The position numbers and the translations under genes are program-made. DNA of 64,000 nucleotides from Ctenosaura bakeri (taxonomy: Eukaryota > Chordata > Lepidosauria > Squamata > Iguanidae): NCBI GenBank assembly GCA_948474755.1, contig CAOLHI010000398.1, positions 558,001-622,000 on the forward strand, in the 5' to 3' direction. Below the pieces are notes generated by a model that searched no databases, was not told the DNA's origin, and worked only from the letters and a program-made list of their open reading frames with translations. Positions within the stretch are counted from its first letter, which is position 1. The number at the start of each line of letters is the position of its first letter. Below, piece by piece: positions 11,460 to 24,179 of the stretch.

Positions 11460-11916
11460 GGCCTTTTCCGCATTTTATTTTTAAAACGGGGCAGCGCGTC
11501 CTCCAGCGAGGACGTTTGCACTTGGGGGTGAACTGGGTCCGGACTACTTAATGTATGTCCGGACTTCAGACCGCTCCGGAACGACCAGAACTGGTGGTTC
11601 CCTGTGCTATTGAAAGACCGATTTAAAGAGGACTTTCAATAGCCCGGCACTCCCCAGTCCATCACTGCGCTGATGTGTAGATCTGCAGGCTTGCACCAGC
11701 GCAAGCCTGCAGATCTTCTGGGGGTGGGCTTCTGGCTGGTGAGCTTCTCCGGTTGGTGGAGAGCCTCCACCAACTGGAAGCCTCCATTTTTGTCCCCAGA
11801 GAGTGTGTAGCGCGGGCATGCGCTGCTCCGGATCAGCGTGGATCGTCGGGAGGGGAGTGTGCCAGTCTGGTGAGTAACGGACTGCACCGTTTTGCCCCCA
11901 AAGTGCGGAAAAGCCC
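11460..11916 (-). mobile_element. GGCC-terminal MITE, family 1 copy A
   Basis: A 457-bp unit with ends GGCCTTTTCCGCAT and GTGCGGAAAAGCCC, flanked by TAA on both sides (11457-11459 and 11917-11919). Compared with copies B, C and E its interior is inverted, hence the nominal minus strand. The interior is a row of hairpins: GCTATTGAAAG pairs with CTTTCAATAGC (11606-11643), and GCAGGCTTGC pairs with GCAAGCCTGC just downstream. No coding capacity; frames across it are structural by-products. Confidence 0.85.
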
Positions 11917-11919
11917 TAA

Positions 11920-12754
11920 GTTCCACAGAAATAAAAGAGATTCCCTTCTAATGAAGACTTCAGTGTTCCCTTCCCTTTTAAGAGCTAGCAATAATAACGC
12001 CTCCTTTATATTAGCTGCTTTTGAAAGATATTTTATAGTCTTTCTTAGCAAGCATTTCCAAAGCAGTGACCAAGTTTCCTGCCATAATAAAAGCCTGACT
12101 TTTTAAAATCAAAGTCAGCAGAGTGAATTAAAACAAATTAAAATGTATCCAGTTCCCAGAAAAGTAACTAAAATGATGATTGCATATATTACTGTAGCAA
12201 TTCAGTTTTTACCAGGTCATGGCTCTTTTGCAGAAGGACATGTTTTAAAAACATTTATGTCTTCAACATAGTTACAAGTAGGTGTTTTTGTTTTGACAAT
12301 ACTTTGCTTTTCCAGAATATGTAAATGGCCTGTCTCTTCTTCTGTAACTATTTTCTTGTTTTGTTTTTATTTTTGTTTAATTCTGTAGAGTATTGGGGAT
12401 TAATGATTAATAAGTCACTTGTTATGTATGTTTTCCATGGGGGATATATACTAATGCATTTTATATTTAAATGTCCAAAATCTCCCTCCTCTGAATTTTC
12501 TTTTAGTTGACAACAGTATCAATAAAATTGTAGGGTACAATCGTGGTAACAGACCGCTTTTGTAATTTGAACAGTTGTTTAAAACTCCTAAAATTATACT
12601 AATCTAGCAACAGATATTACTCTCCTATCCAGAAGAAAAGGTTGAAGGTATTATCATCCAGTTAAAATGAAATTCAATAGCTAAAAAGGGTGATGGCCTT
12701 TTAAGAATCTGAGACACATCTGCAGAAGGGGCAGGCCTAATAGCAGGCCCAGAC
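11920..12754. other. Non-coding sequence between two MITEs
   Basis: AT-rich, with no gene, splice-flanked exon or repeat family recognised. Confidence 0.4.
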
Positions 12755-12757
12755 ATA

Positions 12758-13195
12758 GGGCTTTTTCGCACTTGGCGAAGAAAATGCCCTGTTCTGTTAG
12801 TTACCGGACTGGTGTGCTCCCTCAGAGGATCCAGGCTGATCTGGAGCAGTGCGTGCCCGTGCTACACACTGCTCCGGGGATGAAAATGGCAGCTTCCTGT
12901 TGGTGGAGGCTCTCCACCAACCGGTGACGCTCGCCAGCCTAAAGCCCACCCCTGGAAGATCTGCAGGCTCGCGCTGGTGTGAGCCTGCAAATCTACACTG
13001 GAGTGCAGCCATGGAGTGAAAAACCTGTTTTAAGCGGTCTTTCAATAGCACGGCGAGCGACCACTTCTGGTCGTTCCGGAGCAGGCTGAAGTCCGGAACT
13101 ACAGAAAGTAGTCTGGACCCATTCCGCCCCCAAGTGCAAACGTCCTCGCTGGAGGACGCTCTGCCCCCTTGCAGAAACAAAGTGCGGAAAAGGCC
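12758..13195 (+). mobile_element. GGCC-terminal MITE, family 1 copy B
   Basis: Ends GGGCTTTTTCGCAC and GTGCGGAAAAGGCC. The interior order matches copies C and E (CTCCACCAAC, GCAGGCTCGC/GAGCCTGC, GGTCTTTCAATAGC, GGTCGTTCCGGAGC, TCCTCGCTGGAGGAC). Flanks ATA and ACA are an imperfect 3-bp duplication. The left arm of the central hairpin has decayed to GAAAAACC while the right arm is intact, so this copy is damaged at that stem. Confidence 0.8.
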
Positions 13196-13198
13196 ACA

Positions 13199-13926
13199 GT
13201 CTTCACTAGAACTAAGAAGGCCTCCCCATATTAAGAGACCATTGTTTTACCTGTGGTTTGAGCCAGCACCTACCAAAGTAATATGCCCTGGATCCTACTT
13301 GGCTAATCTGGCCTGTCAGGAACTTTCTTTGCCCAAAATTATGATCCTTTACCCTGTATGATGTTACTTTTCCAAATGGGATCTTGCTTTGCCAGGGGTG
13401 ATCTCACATTTGCGGTAGTACCACATACACAACCCAGTCTACCCTGCAAGTGCTGAAGTGAGATAAGATAGGATATGTTCAGCTAGGTGGGACTCTGGAA
13501 GCACAGCTGAATAATAGCAACACTCTTTCAATCAGGCTATTGCCCAAGCTGGACACAGATACTTCCTAGTAGTAGCCTACAGAGGAACTCTTTGTCTGTT
13601 TTCCATTTGGTAAGCTTTGTCCTTTACTCCATTTTCCACTCTTATGTAAACTTTGATAAAAACCTGAATAGCAGGACAACTTCATTGTTCTTCACTTTCC
13701 TATTTCAGTCCCATTTTAGAGCAAGTTGCAGTTTGACTTTAAATGTGTATGAATGTGTGTAAAGGACACTCTCATTTTCTTCATGATTTCCTATTGGCTC
13801 TGTTGTTGTGATATCAGATTGCTGTTTCCCCTTCAAATAACTACAATAGCTCCTTCTGAAATAGTGTCTCCTCCTTCTCCTTTTTTGTTGAGGAATAGTT
13901 GGTCTCCCAACCCTACTATGACTTAC
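13199..13926. other. Non-coding sequence, nothing recognised
   Basis: No exon, LTR or SINE signature was found. Confidence 0.4.
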
Positions 13927-14354
13927 AGCCTTTTAACACCTTACCTTCATCAGGCGGTGGGGGGCGGTGCTCGTGTGAGCAGCCGTTTGCACGAGCCGCT
14001 CACAGCAGCCCTTCTGCCTCCTGCAGCTGTTTGCCAGTTGTGCAAGCATCACGCGTACGCCCCACCCCTTCCGTCCGCAGTGCAGTCTGGGAGCTGTAGG
14101 CTGCGCTGGGGGAGGAAGCGTGACTGGCCCAGCTCGTTTGATGCACCGCACGTAGGTAAGTGCGCGAGGGCCCTGGGAGCATTGTGCGTCCACGCAGTAT
14201 TTTTGGCTTAGAGTCAAAAATAAGAAAATGCGTGCGCATCCCGCTTTAGGCTTGTGAGTGTCACGTGAATGGGAGTGCGTCGTACAGACTGACGCTCCCA
14301 TTCACGCGACGCTAAGGGGCCCTCGCGCTACAGAAACTGCATGCGAAAAGGGCC
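13927..14354. mobile_element. GGCC-terminal MITE, family 2 copy b
   Basis: The right end GCATGCGAAAAGGGCC is intact and the left end is mutated to AGCCTTTTAAC. The interior shares with the other family 2 copies a GCAGTGCAGTCTGGGAG block, a GTAGGTAAGTGCGCG block and the ATTTTTGGCTTAGAGTC hairpin. Flanks TAC/TCA are a poor duplication. 428 bp. Confidence 0.75.
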
Positions 14355-16680
14355 TCATCTATATCACAGGGAATTTCCTATCTACTCCACAGGATTACTA
14401 ATCATGTCAATGGAATTATCTCCTTGAGTCAATAAATACTGTATGGATTGTGCTGGGGCCTAGACATATTGCAGTAGACTAGTACTATCTTTTGATTGGT
14501 GCTGTTCTTGGCTTTGAATGTCATTCAGCGATGCCTTCTATTAAACAGAAAGCAATGATGGAGTCAAAGCTGATGGCTCTATCCACAAGAAGATAATAGA
14601 TAGCTGGAGGCATGGAGCCTGGCAGGGTGAATAGTGAAACAATTTTCACTGGAGAGAGGAACAGAAACAAAAATTGGGAGAGCAGGAAGGCTTGGGTATC
14701 AGTCACAGTGAGATTTCTCTGGGGGAAAAAATCTGTAGATGCATCAAAAATCAGTCCTGGAACCTGCAAACTATGTATGCATGCAAAAGCTGCCATGTAT
14801 ATGTACAATGGTTTTGTAAGTTTGTGAAATGTTAGTGCTAGTTTTTTTCGCCGGATTCTATCTTCTCCTTTCTTTTGGATGCCTAACTCTATATCTAAAG
14901 CTCAAATGCAGTTTTAAGTTAAAGCAATGCTAGAAAATGGGGATTGAAATGCTCATTCAGGTCAGGTCTTGGATGATGAAGGGGAATCAGTGAGAAATGC
15001 ATCAATTGGTTGACAGGCTAAGAAACTAAAGATCAAGAATAGATGAAGTGCTAAGGAAGAATTGGGATCCAAGAAGTTCAAACATCAACATATGATTTGG
15101 TAATTCTATGCATGTTCAGTGTATGGCTTAAATTGAGTAGTCAGTCCAGTAGCATATTTAGAGTGGGGCAAGTAGGATATCTGTCCCAGACACCAGTGCC
15201 AGGGAGGGGCAAAAAAAAGGGGGGCCACAAGTGGCAGAGGAGGAGGAGGGGAGGAAGAAGCAGCAGCCCTAGAGGTAAGGACTCAACTTCCACACTTGCC
15301 CTAGGCACTGTTTATGCTACATTCACCTCTGGTCAGTTCCATCTATAGTAAACTCATTGAGTAAATGAAACTCTGTAAGTTTTGACTTACCGGTACTATG
15401 TTCCCATTAATTCAGTGGGTCTACTCTGATTGGGGTTGATAATTGGATTTAGGCCGGTGTGACTTGAACTGCAATTTAGATGGCAAATTTGACCACTTCA
15501 TGGGTTTTAGAAATAACCAGTGTCACATGCCAGAAACACTGACTTGAGTAAAGAAATTGGAGATGCTACATTTTGGACTACAAATCCCATAATCCTCAAA
15601 TCAGCATGACCTGCTAGATGGGAGATTCTTGGTTTTGTAGGGAAAACAAAGCATTTACAGATTCTGGGAAGAAGGGTTGATTTGCAGATGTGAATGATTT
15701 ATGGTATTGTTAATGAGTTGCCTGTTGCTCTATCTTCAATGTAAATTAGAATTACATGTGAAAGAATGAGGAAACTTCAGAAGAACTGATGCCTCACTTG
15801 CCTAAATAGCATTCACAAACATTAAATGCCATCATTGTAATGGATACTGAGTAGTTTCTTTTGTTTAAATTATTGTTTGTTCTAAACTTCTGTAAAAATC
15901 CCAACTAGATATTTAAAGATAGAAATACGTGCATTTTATCCCCCATTTTTTAATCTTCTAACAGTTTGTGTCTGTATGTGTGTCTCTATGAGTGCGTGTG
16001 CATATGTGTTTGTGTGTGAGAGAGAGAAAGAGAGAGAGAGAGAGAGAAAGAGAATTAGTCTTGGTCCGTTTGCCTGCAGTCTTATCTCTTTAGTTTCTAT
16101 AAAACGTTAGATTAACTGCCTCACTGGCATATTTAATAGTTAAAAGAGATTGACATTTATGTTGTCTCACATGCTTGTCTGTGTAACTTTAATGGGATTA
16201 ATCTGAAATCTTAAGAGTGAGATAAATTGCAAAGGACAAAAACAGTAAACATATGGTTGCTGAGTGGGTGGACCAAGAACAGGGATAAGAGGTAGATGTG
16301 ATGGAGGCATAGAGACATATTTCTTACATCTTACATAAGGCTGTAATTAAAGGAGAAGAAAATGTTACTGTGAAGAAACTGCATACATTTCTAGTAAAAG
16401 TTCAGTGTGTTGTTACATTTTATGTGGAACTAGAGTTTTAAGGTAGGAGGGGATTATCTCTCCACTAGACTTTGCTTTTCTCCAGCTATCATCCAGCAGA
16501 CACTCCACCAGGCTGTTGAAGGAGAAGAGAAAGAAACTAGTGAAAGAAAAAGAATAGCCATCATAAGCCCTCTTGAGAAGTCAGCTCCACTGGACTCTCT
16601 TCAATGGTCAAACCATGGCCATCTCTTAGTGTATGCGATAGAATTTTTTCCTCTGTAGTATGTTTTACCCTAGGCTATGT
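14355..16680. other. Non-coding sequence with a TG/AG simple repeat
   Basis: A GT-rich then AG-rich simple repeat occupies 15966-16054. A GGACTACAAATCCCATAATCC patch near 15575 resembles the common reptile hAT-type repeat but is too short to place. No gene seen. Confidence 0.4.
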
Positions 16681-16689
16681 GAGCATCAG

Positions 16690-17315
16690 AACACTTGTTT
16701 GTCACAGAGCTCACCTAATTCAAATCAACCATGATTTAAATCACTTGTCTAAATGACTCAATTTAAAGGATCAAAATCACAGTTTAAATCACTAATTTAA
16801 ATTCACTTGGGTGGAAAATTTTCTTCAATCATGCTTTTAAAGAAGTATCCCATTAAATAACATAATAATAAATACAGAGCTATAGTTTTCATCCCCGAAG
16901 GTAGGCAGATTCTTGAATTGTTTTCAGATTAATTTTCGGTTCATGAAAAATGGCTTCCTTTTGCATTTATATCCAGGCTTCTCTTCCTTATTCAGATTTA
17001 CTCTGCCTCCCCATGTCTTCTGTTCATTGACATTTTTTGTCATTGCACTTAAAGAGAGGGAATGGGATGGGGGAGAAAGAGAGAACACTTAATGTATACC
17101 AACAGCAGAAAAGGGACTGATCAGGTTATCTCCCATCTCCATAAACTGCTGTTAATGCATTCATAGAATGTACCTAGATATTGCATATAATTAGCATTCA
17201 TGATAATATAGGCACTTTCTCCCTAATTGTTTTTTTAAATGGCAAAATTTGATCTAAATCAAATAAATCTGATGTATTTTTTTATTAGAAAAATAATTCA
17301 TGGATTTTTATCAAC
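16690..17315. repeat. Possible MITE with GATTTAAATC-type ends
   Basis: ATGATTTAAATCACTTGTC on the left and TTTGATCTAAATCAAATAAATC on the right are inversely related and bracket about 600 bp. Repeats with such ends are common in sauropsid genomes. Exact borders and target duplication were not found, so this is a weak call. Confidence 0.35.
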
Positions 17316-17329
17316 CCTAGTTTGTCAGG

Positions 17330-19740
17330 GTCAAAGCAGATGTTAAGGGGAATGAATATTTCCTGAGTGTTGCTTTTTAACTTCTAATTGGTTGGAAAGG
17401 AGTAAAGACAACTGGCCGCTTTTCCTGCTTTGGTTCATGTCAGACTGTGAGGGGACTGTAATGGATGGGGTGGTTAGTGACAGTCCTCATCTTGAAGTGC
17501 TGCCCACTATGGATGGAAAGAATATAAAATGTTCAAAGTTTTTTTTAAAAAAATAAACATGTTTCATGAGTGCTGGGAAACCCTAACAGTCCAAATTTCT
17601 GCTGAAAATTTTCATGGTTCAAAAAATTCTGTGCAAACTCATACATCTATGTTTTCTTCTTCCCACAAGAAGAGCAATGTTCTACTCAGCAAAAATACCA
17701 TGTGTGAATTTTGTGCAGAATAAGTCCCCAGTCATAATATTTTCAATGGGAAATAGCATTTTCTGCATGGAAAATAATATTTCTGTGCAGAAAAAAGCTG
17801 TATCCTGCACAAAATAAGTTCAAAAGCATGAATAGTTTTTGAAAAGTAAAATTACTTGTAGCTTACTTTCAGAACAAAATTACATCCCACTTTTCCTACT
17901 TCCCAATCTGTTTATTTGGTCAGCCTGGACTTTAAAAAAATGTAATCTTATCTGGTTTATGTCCCTAGAAAAGGATGCCATTTCCTCACACTTTACAATT
18001 CTTGTTCCAAACAGTACGTAAGAACACATTCAGCCTTTACTGCACATATATACAATTTCTTTAATATTTTAATTTATACCAAAACTAAAATCTTCCAATT
18101 TAATCATGCTTATTGAAAAAGTATGCACACAGCACTGAGGAGATTCTCTCAATTGTAGATGACTGGGGAACATTATAATCTAACTCCAAACCATTAACTG
18201 AGTGCTTTGTTGGCATTGAAGTCACAATATTCTTCCATGGAGAACTGTAAAATCCAATGGTTTTCATTAACTTTTGGTGGTAGGCTGCCAAGCCCTCTTG
18301 CTGACAGGAAAGATGTGGGAGTTTGTAAGAGCTGAAGTCATGAAGCCATCATTGTTTGATTTTAGATATCAAAGCAAGGTTCATTATCCTAGCCAATTAG
18401 GCATGCAACCATAAATCATCTCAAGACAGTCTCAACATTTTCATGGTGGTCATGAATGTTAACAGTCAGCTCCATATTATCAATATGATAAATTTTGTTC
18501 ATGCTCCATTTCAACTTCAGATGAAAACTTATCTATCCTTTTAGTACTTAAATCCTGTTTCAAAAATGATGCTAAGTGCGTGCGTATGTATGTGTGTGTG
18601 CGTGTGTGTGTGTGTAGGAAGACAGCCGTTGATAAATGTGTGTATAGATCATATTAATTGATGAATTTTGGTATTTATATGTGTATATGGAAGATGGGTT
18701 TCAAATAAGATACATTAATTTGCTTTGACAAAAATGTAAATGAGTAGCTCACTTAAAACATTGGTTTGTATAGAATGTGAAACCATTATTTAGGGTTACA
18801 GAAATAAACAAGAATAGTTCAGTTTGTGATTCATTTGTTTTGTTGTTGACTAGAGTTGACCTTCAACTGTCCTGGAAGGAGAAAGGAGAGCAGAGAAAAC
18901 ATGAGACTGGTGTATTATGTGGACACAGAAATTCTTTTGTCCATAATCTGAATTCAAGTTTAGTATTATGTACAAGCCAGAGCAGTGTGTTATAACAAAG
19001 CAGGGATAGCTTTGTTGACTGAAGGAAAAATTCAAAAATCCATATCCAAATACCTTTATTAGGCCACCAAATAAGGCAGAAAATCATGTGCAAACTGTTG
19101 AGCTATTCAGATCTCTTCATTAGGAAAGATACTGCAAAAAGCAGTCAAGGTGACATATCTCAGAATCCATCTGCCTGTTGCCATCCTGAGATGTTCTGAG
19201 GAGTGTGTACAAATGCACCTCACAAGCCTCATTTCTGCAGTAATGATGTAAAAATTTGTAGAAAAGCATATAGAAAAAATGTTCTAGCTTAAGACATTGA
19301 AACACCGCAACAAGAAAATAGTCAACCAATGCATGATTTTTTTTTTCAAATTTAGGATGTCTTTGCAAAAAAATAATAAAAAAAATAGTTTTATTCACAA
19401 AACCCAGTATAGATTAGTTTCTGTGTGAAATGTTGGGTTTTCTACAAACCCAAGATTTTTGTGGGGGAAAAAACATTTTGTAAACAAAATTTTCTGGAAA
19501 AAAAATCATAAAGTATAAAACAATGGAAATTTGTGTGGGGTAAGCATTAGAAATAGAAGAATTAAGTAAGTAAATATTCACATCCTTAATCTGTAGACAC
19601 TTCCTTCTCAATACATCTCAAGACGGCAACATGTACACATAATATTAAGATCAATGCTTCCTAATTTTGTAACATCTTGTCTGATGAAGGAACTGAATAT
19701 CTCAAAAGCATGCATAATTTTGTCCTTTTTTAGCTGCCCC
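17330..19740. other. Non-coding stretch with a GT microsatellite
   Basis: A GT repeat lies at about 18574-18617. Two AT-rich segments (17529-17810 and 19370-19500) share loose wording such as TTTTCTGTGCA but cannot be assigned. No gene seen. Confidence 0.4.
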
Positions 19741-19748
19741 CCCCCAAA

Positions 19749-19803
19749 GCTGAACATCACTGCTCTGTTACAAAGTCTTTACAACAGAGCAGTGATGTTC
19801 AGC
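19749..19803. repeat. Perfect 21-bp-stem hairpin
   Basis: The left arm 19749-19769 (GCTGAACATCACTGCTCTGTT) and right arm 19783-19803 are exact reverse complements around a 13-nt loop. A C-run precedes it and a T-run follows at about 19812. It has the size of a short pre-miRNA-like stem, but no other copy is visible here and expression is unknown. Confidence 0.9.
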
Positions 19804-20589
19804 ATTTTCATCTTTTTTTTTTTTTTTGGTGTTAGGGCTCCATCCTTAATAAAAACAGGGATTCAAGAACCTAGTCCTTAATTGTTTGCTACTGAGCTTC
19901 ATGGTGGCAGTCAACTTATTTCATATCAGCCTGCAATCCATTTGTGGGCTCATTTGTACCAGTTGACAGTTAATGAAATGAAACCTTATTGAGTGGTAAC
20001 AGAAGCTTTTGGTTATAAATTTTCAATAATAATTGGTTTTTCATAGTGCTGAGTTGCTGTTAACTAAAAATGTAAAAAATGTGTTGCACACATGCCTCTT
20101 TTGTCATTGGTATAATAGATTTCCGTACCATTCAAGAGGTGGTATGGGGATAGTTCCAGAACATAATAACGATTTTATATTACAACTATTGCTCTTATAT
20201 GAAGTTATAAGACAATGGGGAATGAATGTGAAACTACAAATCTAAAATAATAAACTGTTGAGTAATAAAAATTCTGCTGCTATTAAGAGAGCGGGTTGAA
20301 GCACGGGGGAAACAATCAGACTTTTAATATGCTTATTTCTTTAATATTTGTACTGTTCATGGGCATTCATCTCTCAGCTTGCAAAATACCCAAGAAATGT
20401 AATACAATTTAGTAGGCATGCCAGCATAGCAACAAAATATTTTGGCAGTTACTCCTGAAAGACAATGGTAGAAGTGAATGTAATATCTGTTGGCAAATGC
20501 TGAATTTTTAATGGAACTCAAAAACTGCTTCATATTAATCAGAGAGTGTTTGGCATTTCAGTTCCAACTGACAAAATGATGAAGGGCAA

Positions 20590-20790
20590 TTTTTGAAGAG
20601 GTATTTCTTGGATCAGATTGGTGTGACCTGAGTTCAATCTCTACTTGGTCGTGTAATTTACTGGGTGGTCTCAGGACAAATGCTCTAAGCTTAACCTACC
20701 TCATGGGTGAGAATATTATGAGGATCATATGCAGAAGACAATGAACCACTTTTCACTGCTTGCAGACAATGGAGGCTATAAAGGTAGCAC
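20590..20790 (+). mobile_element. Degraded tRNA-derived SINE, not Sauria type
   Basis: GACCTGAGTTCAATCTC resembles a B box. It is followed by ACTGGGTGGTCTCAGG, TAACCTACCTCATGGGTGAG and ATTATGAGGATCATATG, the order seen in older reptile tRNA SINEs with a MIR- or L2-like second half. It ends near GAGGCTATAAAGG. Decay is heavy and borders approximate. Confidence 0.45.
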
Positions 20791-21183
20791 ATACATAAAG
20801 TAGTCACAACCCAACATTATGATAAACAGTAGGGTGGTTGTATTTCTTTTAATGAAATTTGTAATTTCTTTTTTTTAAAAAATAGTGCCTTGCTCTAAAG
20901 CCTTGTTTTGCTTTGTTTTCATTAAAAAAAATTCTGAATTCAGTCCCCTTGGAGGCCTAATTGGCATCTACATTGCTATCATTCTGACATCAACTGAAAA
21001 GATAGTTGCTTACAAAAGCCTTTGGGACCCAACTGATTTTATACAGATCCACACATGTGCAAGCCTTTAAGTTCTTTGAAAGTATCTCCTCTGGTTTTAA
21101 TCTATATTTTTAATAAGTTCAATCATTTAGTATTTTTTTTTCCATTTTGAAATAATGTACAGGCATAGCCTGAGTTAGCAAAG

Positions 21184-21384
21184 ACCATTTCCACACTACA
21201 CTGTTATAGTGTTATTATTCCACTTTCAACACCCTATGAAATCCTGTGATATGCTGTTCAGGGAGGGCTATTTAGAATTCTCAGCCAGGGAGTTCTTTGA
21301 CCTCAGTAAACTACAAACCCTGGAATTCCACAGGATGTTCAAAGGTGAATAATAGCACTGTAACAGTATAGTGTGGAAATGGCT
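21184..21384. mobile_element. GGCC-terminal hairpin MITE, family 3 copy i
   Basis: Ends GACCATTTCCACACTACACTG and CAGTATAGTGTGGAAATGG, with AAA duplicated on both sides (21181-21183 and 21385-21387). The two halves are inverted copies (CACTTTCAACACCCTATG against GGATGTTCAAAGGTG), so it can fold end to end. 201 bp, non-coding. Confidence 0.85.
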
Positions 21385-21417
21385 AAAGCCTTTGACAGTG
21401 AAGTTCCTTTTGACTAA

Positions 21418-21849
21418 GGCCTTTTCCGCAGCTTACCTTTTTTTGGTGCTGGGGTGTGGGGACCGCACAAGCAGCCTCCAGTAAGAGGCTCTCGCGCCCC
21501 CACTGCTTCAGCTTTTCACGAGCTGCCTGCTCCCAAGCAGGTAGCACGAGAGCCCCACCTCTTCCTTTCACAGTGCAGCCTGGGATTTTCCCAGGCTGCG
21601 CTGGGTCAGGAAGCCCGACCACTGCAGCTCCAGAGACTCCGTATGCATGGCAAGTGTGTGCAAGGCCCTGGAGCAATGTGCGATTGTGCACTGTTTTCGG
21701 CTGAAAGCTGAAAATGAAAAAGTGTGCAAGTGGTGCCTGCCCTCCCCTGGAGTGTCATACAATTGTGAGTGCATCATGCAGGTTGCTCCTCACAGTCGCA
21801 TAATGCTCCAGGCACCCTTTCTCATGGCAAATTCCATGTGAAAAGGGCC
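21418..21849. mobile_element. GGCC-terminal MITE, family 2 copy c
   Basis: Starts GGCCTTTTCCGCAGCTTACC and ends CATGTGAAAAGGGCC, 432 bp. Flanks TAA and TGA differ by one base. The interior contains the family blocks GCAGCCTGGGA, GCCCTGGAGCAATGTGCG and AGCTGAAAATGAAAAAG. It lies 33 bp from a family 3 MITE. Open frames on both strands are not genes. Confidence 0.85.
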
Positions 21850-23720
21850 TGAGTCTTTTGATTCCACTTAGCCCCCACTTTCCTCATCATCTGCTGTCTA
21901 GCTGAAAGGCTTTTTACATTGGCATTGGGCTTGTTCAAAAACTGTAGACCTACAATTTGGCCACCAAAATTTGGCCACCGAAATGGAAATCAGAACAGAA
22001 GTGGATCCTGGAGAAATTAAAATGAATACATTTTGGAATAAACCTTCCTGTGGTCTCTACATGCTTCAAAATGTTTTTGTTTAATTATGCAAGGATTTCT
22101 TGTTTGATTGCACATGTGTGTATATTGTTTAGTTTTGAATAAAAAGTTTGGTGAAACATACTGAACAGCTCTCCTTTTTCTCAGCATAGGAACTATTCCT
22201 TATTATTTCCATATTATTTGTGTCTCTGTTACCAAATTTTCTGTTAAAGAAGTATGAACCAGGGACTCATCTTCTTCACTACCTGAGTTATACCTGTGTA
22301 CTGTTTATGATGTTTTAAACTGATCCATAACTCCCAACTGTCCCAATCTGGCAGGGACTGTTTCAGTTAATCCTATGTTATCCCATGTTTCAGCTGCATT
22401 TCAAAGGCCCCAGGTTCTCTCCCCCCCCCACACTTTTCCTCTTACTAGCTTACTTCAGTTGCTACTTACTGATTCAAAATGCAAAAGCAGTTTGCATTGA
22501 GTTAACTTAGAAGGTGTTAAGAGGAAAAAAAGGAGTGGAATCTTACTCTTTCTGTAGGCTCAGCTAAAGGCAAACTGCTGTAGTCTCTCCTATCTTGTCT
22601 GTTCTTCCTCATTAATAAACTTTGCCATCTTGACCACACTTTGTTGTTGCTTGGCCAGTTTTCATCTGTGCAATGTTGGAGAGTGTCTTGAATATCTTGA
22701 TTTTATTGTCTGCTTCCCTTAGATTTTTTGACAGAGGGCAGGACACAAAAATTTAAGTAATATTAGATAAATAATTAAATAAATTAAGTTTCCATGTAAA
22801 CTATATTAAAAGTACATATGAGCACTGATATTGGACCACTTTCAAATGTAATACAAGTAACCAGAAAGGAATTATATACTGTGAAATCAATTGTGTAGCC
22901 ACATTGGTTGCATTCAGCCATCAAAGATTTTGTAGCGTCCACAGAGATGTGGAAGCAAAGGTCAGACAAAGCCTGAGGGAAAAATGGAAACACCTGAATA
23001 GCAGGGAAAATAGTTGGTAGATGGAGCCAAAGCAGGATGTCAATGACCCAATTCTTATCTTCTGACTGGATGCAAAGAATCACGTCACTACTTTTTTCCC
23101 TCCATTATCATGCCATTCTTGAACTAGAACCCCTCAGTAACAAACTAGACTTCTAATTACTGTGAGAATCTACTTTTAGCTTAAATCTGTTTTAGCTAAA
23201 AATTTAGGTTTTTTTTTTTTAAAAAAAAATAAATCATTGTTTGAAAGATTCTGGAAAGACCAAGGGGAGCTAATCCCAAATGTTAAAGGGAGCCTATGGG
23301 ACATTTGATCCACACTTCTAGATTAGGAAATATGTAACCCAAGGCCATTTTTATGTTTTGTTTGCTGAGATCTCTTATTACAAGCTAGTTGCTAATAGGA
23401 TGGAAAACTTTTTCTTCACAGGAGAGAAACAGAGTGTTGGTTTACTCTCTCTTTTTTTTAAAATGATGTTTTATTTATCGTTATAATATACAACCATCGA
23501 CAATAAAACACTTTCTCCGCCAACATCTGAGATTAGTGGAAGAGATATTTGCTTACCTTCAACCAGTCTAAATTTTCAATCTAATTTAAAATTCTGTCTA
23601 ATTTGATTTATGGCTATGTGAAGTGTCACTTCAGAAAATACTAATGTAGGAAGATCATATGGGTCAATTTCTGCTTTATTCTGAATCTCATGCTCTCTTG
23701 GTGGTGATCGTGAGGTGACA
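21850..23720. other. Non-coding sequence, no gene seen
   Basis: The longest frame (22784-23083, minus) has no domain signature and no SINE or LTR edge is visible. A C-run occurs near 22423. Confidence 0.4.
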
Positions 23721-23722
23721 AT

Positions 23723-24179
23723 GGCCTTTTCCCCATGGGGCGAGGGAATCGCCCCGTGCCGGTACTCACCAGACCTGTGTGCTCCACCCACGGGTCCAGG
23801 CTGGTCTGGAGCAGTCCGTGGCTGCTGCTCTGCACTGCTCCGGGGACGAAAATGTCGGCTTCTGGTTGGTGGAGGCTCTCCACCAACTGGTGAAGCTCAC
23901 CAGCCTAGAGCCCGGCCCCGGCAGATCTGCAGGCTCGAACTGGTGCGAGCCTGCAAATCTGCACCGGAGCGTTGCCACGGAGTGGCACGCTCCGTGCTTT
24001 TGAAAGACCTGTTTTAAGTGGTCTTTCAAAAGCATGCTAAATGACCACTTTGGGTCGTTCCGGAGCAGGCTGAGGTCTGGAACTACACAAAATAGTCCGG
24101 ACCCAGTCTGCTCCCAGGTGCAGTCATCCTCCCTGGAGGACACTCTGCACCGTTTTAAAAGCCCCATGCGGAAAAGGCC
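23723..24179 (+). mobile_element. GGCC-terminal MITE, family 1 copy C
   Basis: A 457-bp unit with ends GGCCTTTTCCCCATG and CATGCGGAAAAGGCC. The central hairpin is perfect: TGCTTTTGAAAGACC (23995-24009) pairs with GGTCTTTCAAAAGCA (24020-24034). Other stems are GCAGGCTCG/CGAGCCTGC and GTTGGTGGA/TCCACCAAC. Flanks AAT and AAA are an imperfect duplication. Confidence 0.85.

Noticed and set aside
21383..21711. Frames similar between 21.4 kb and 63.3 kb, suggesting a gene family
   Set aside because: They are shared because both are family 2 MITE copies; the frame is not conserved between copies a, b, c and d.
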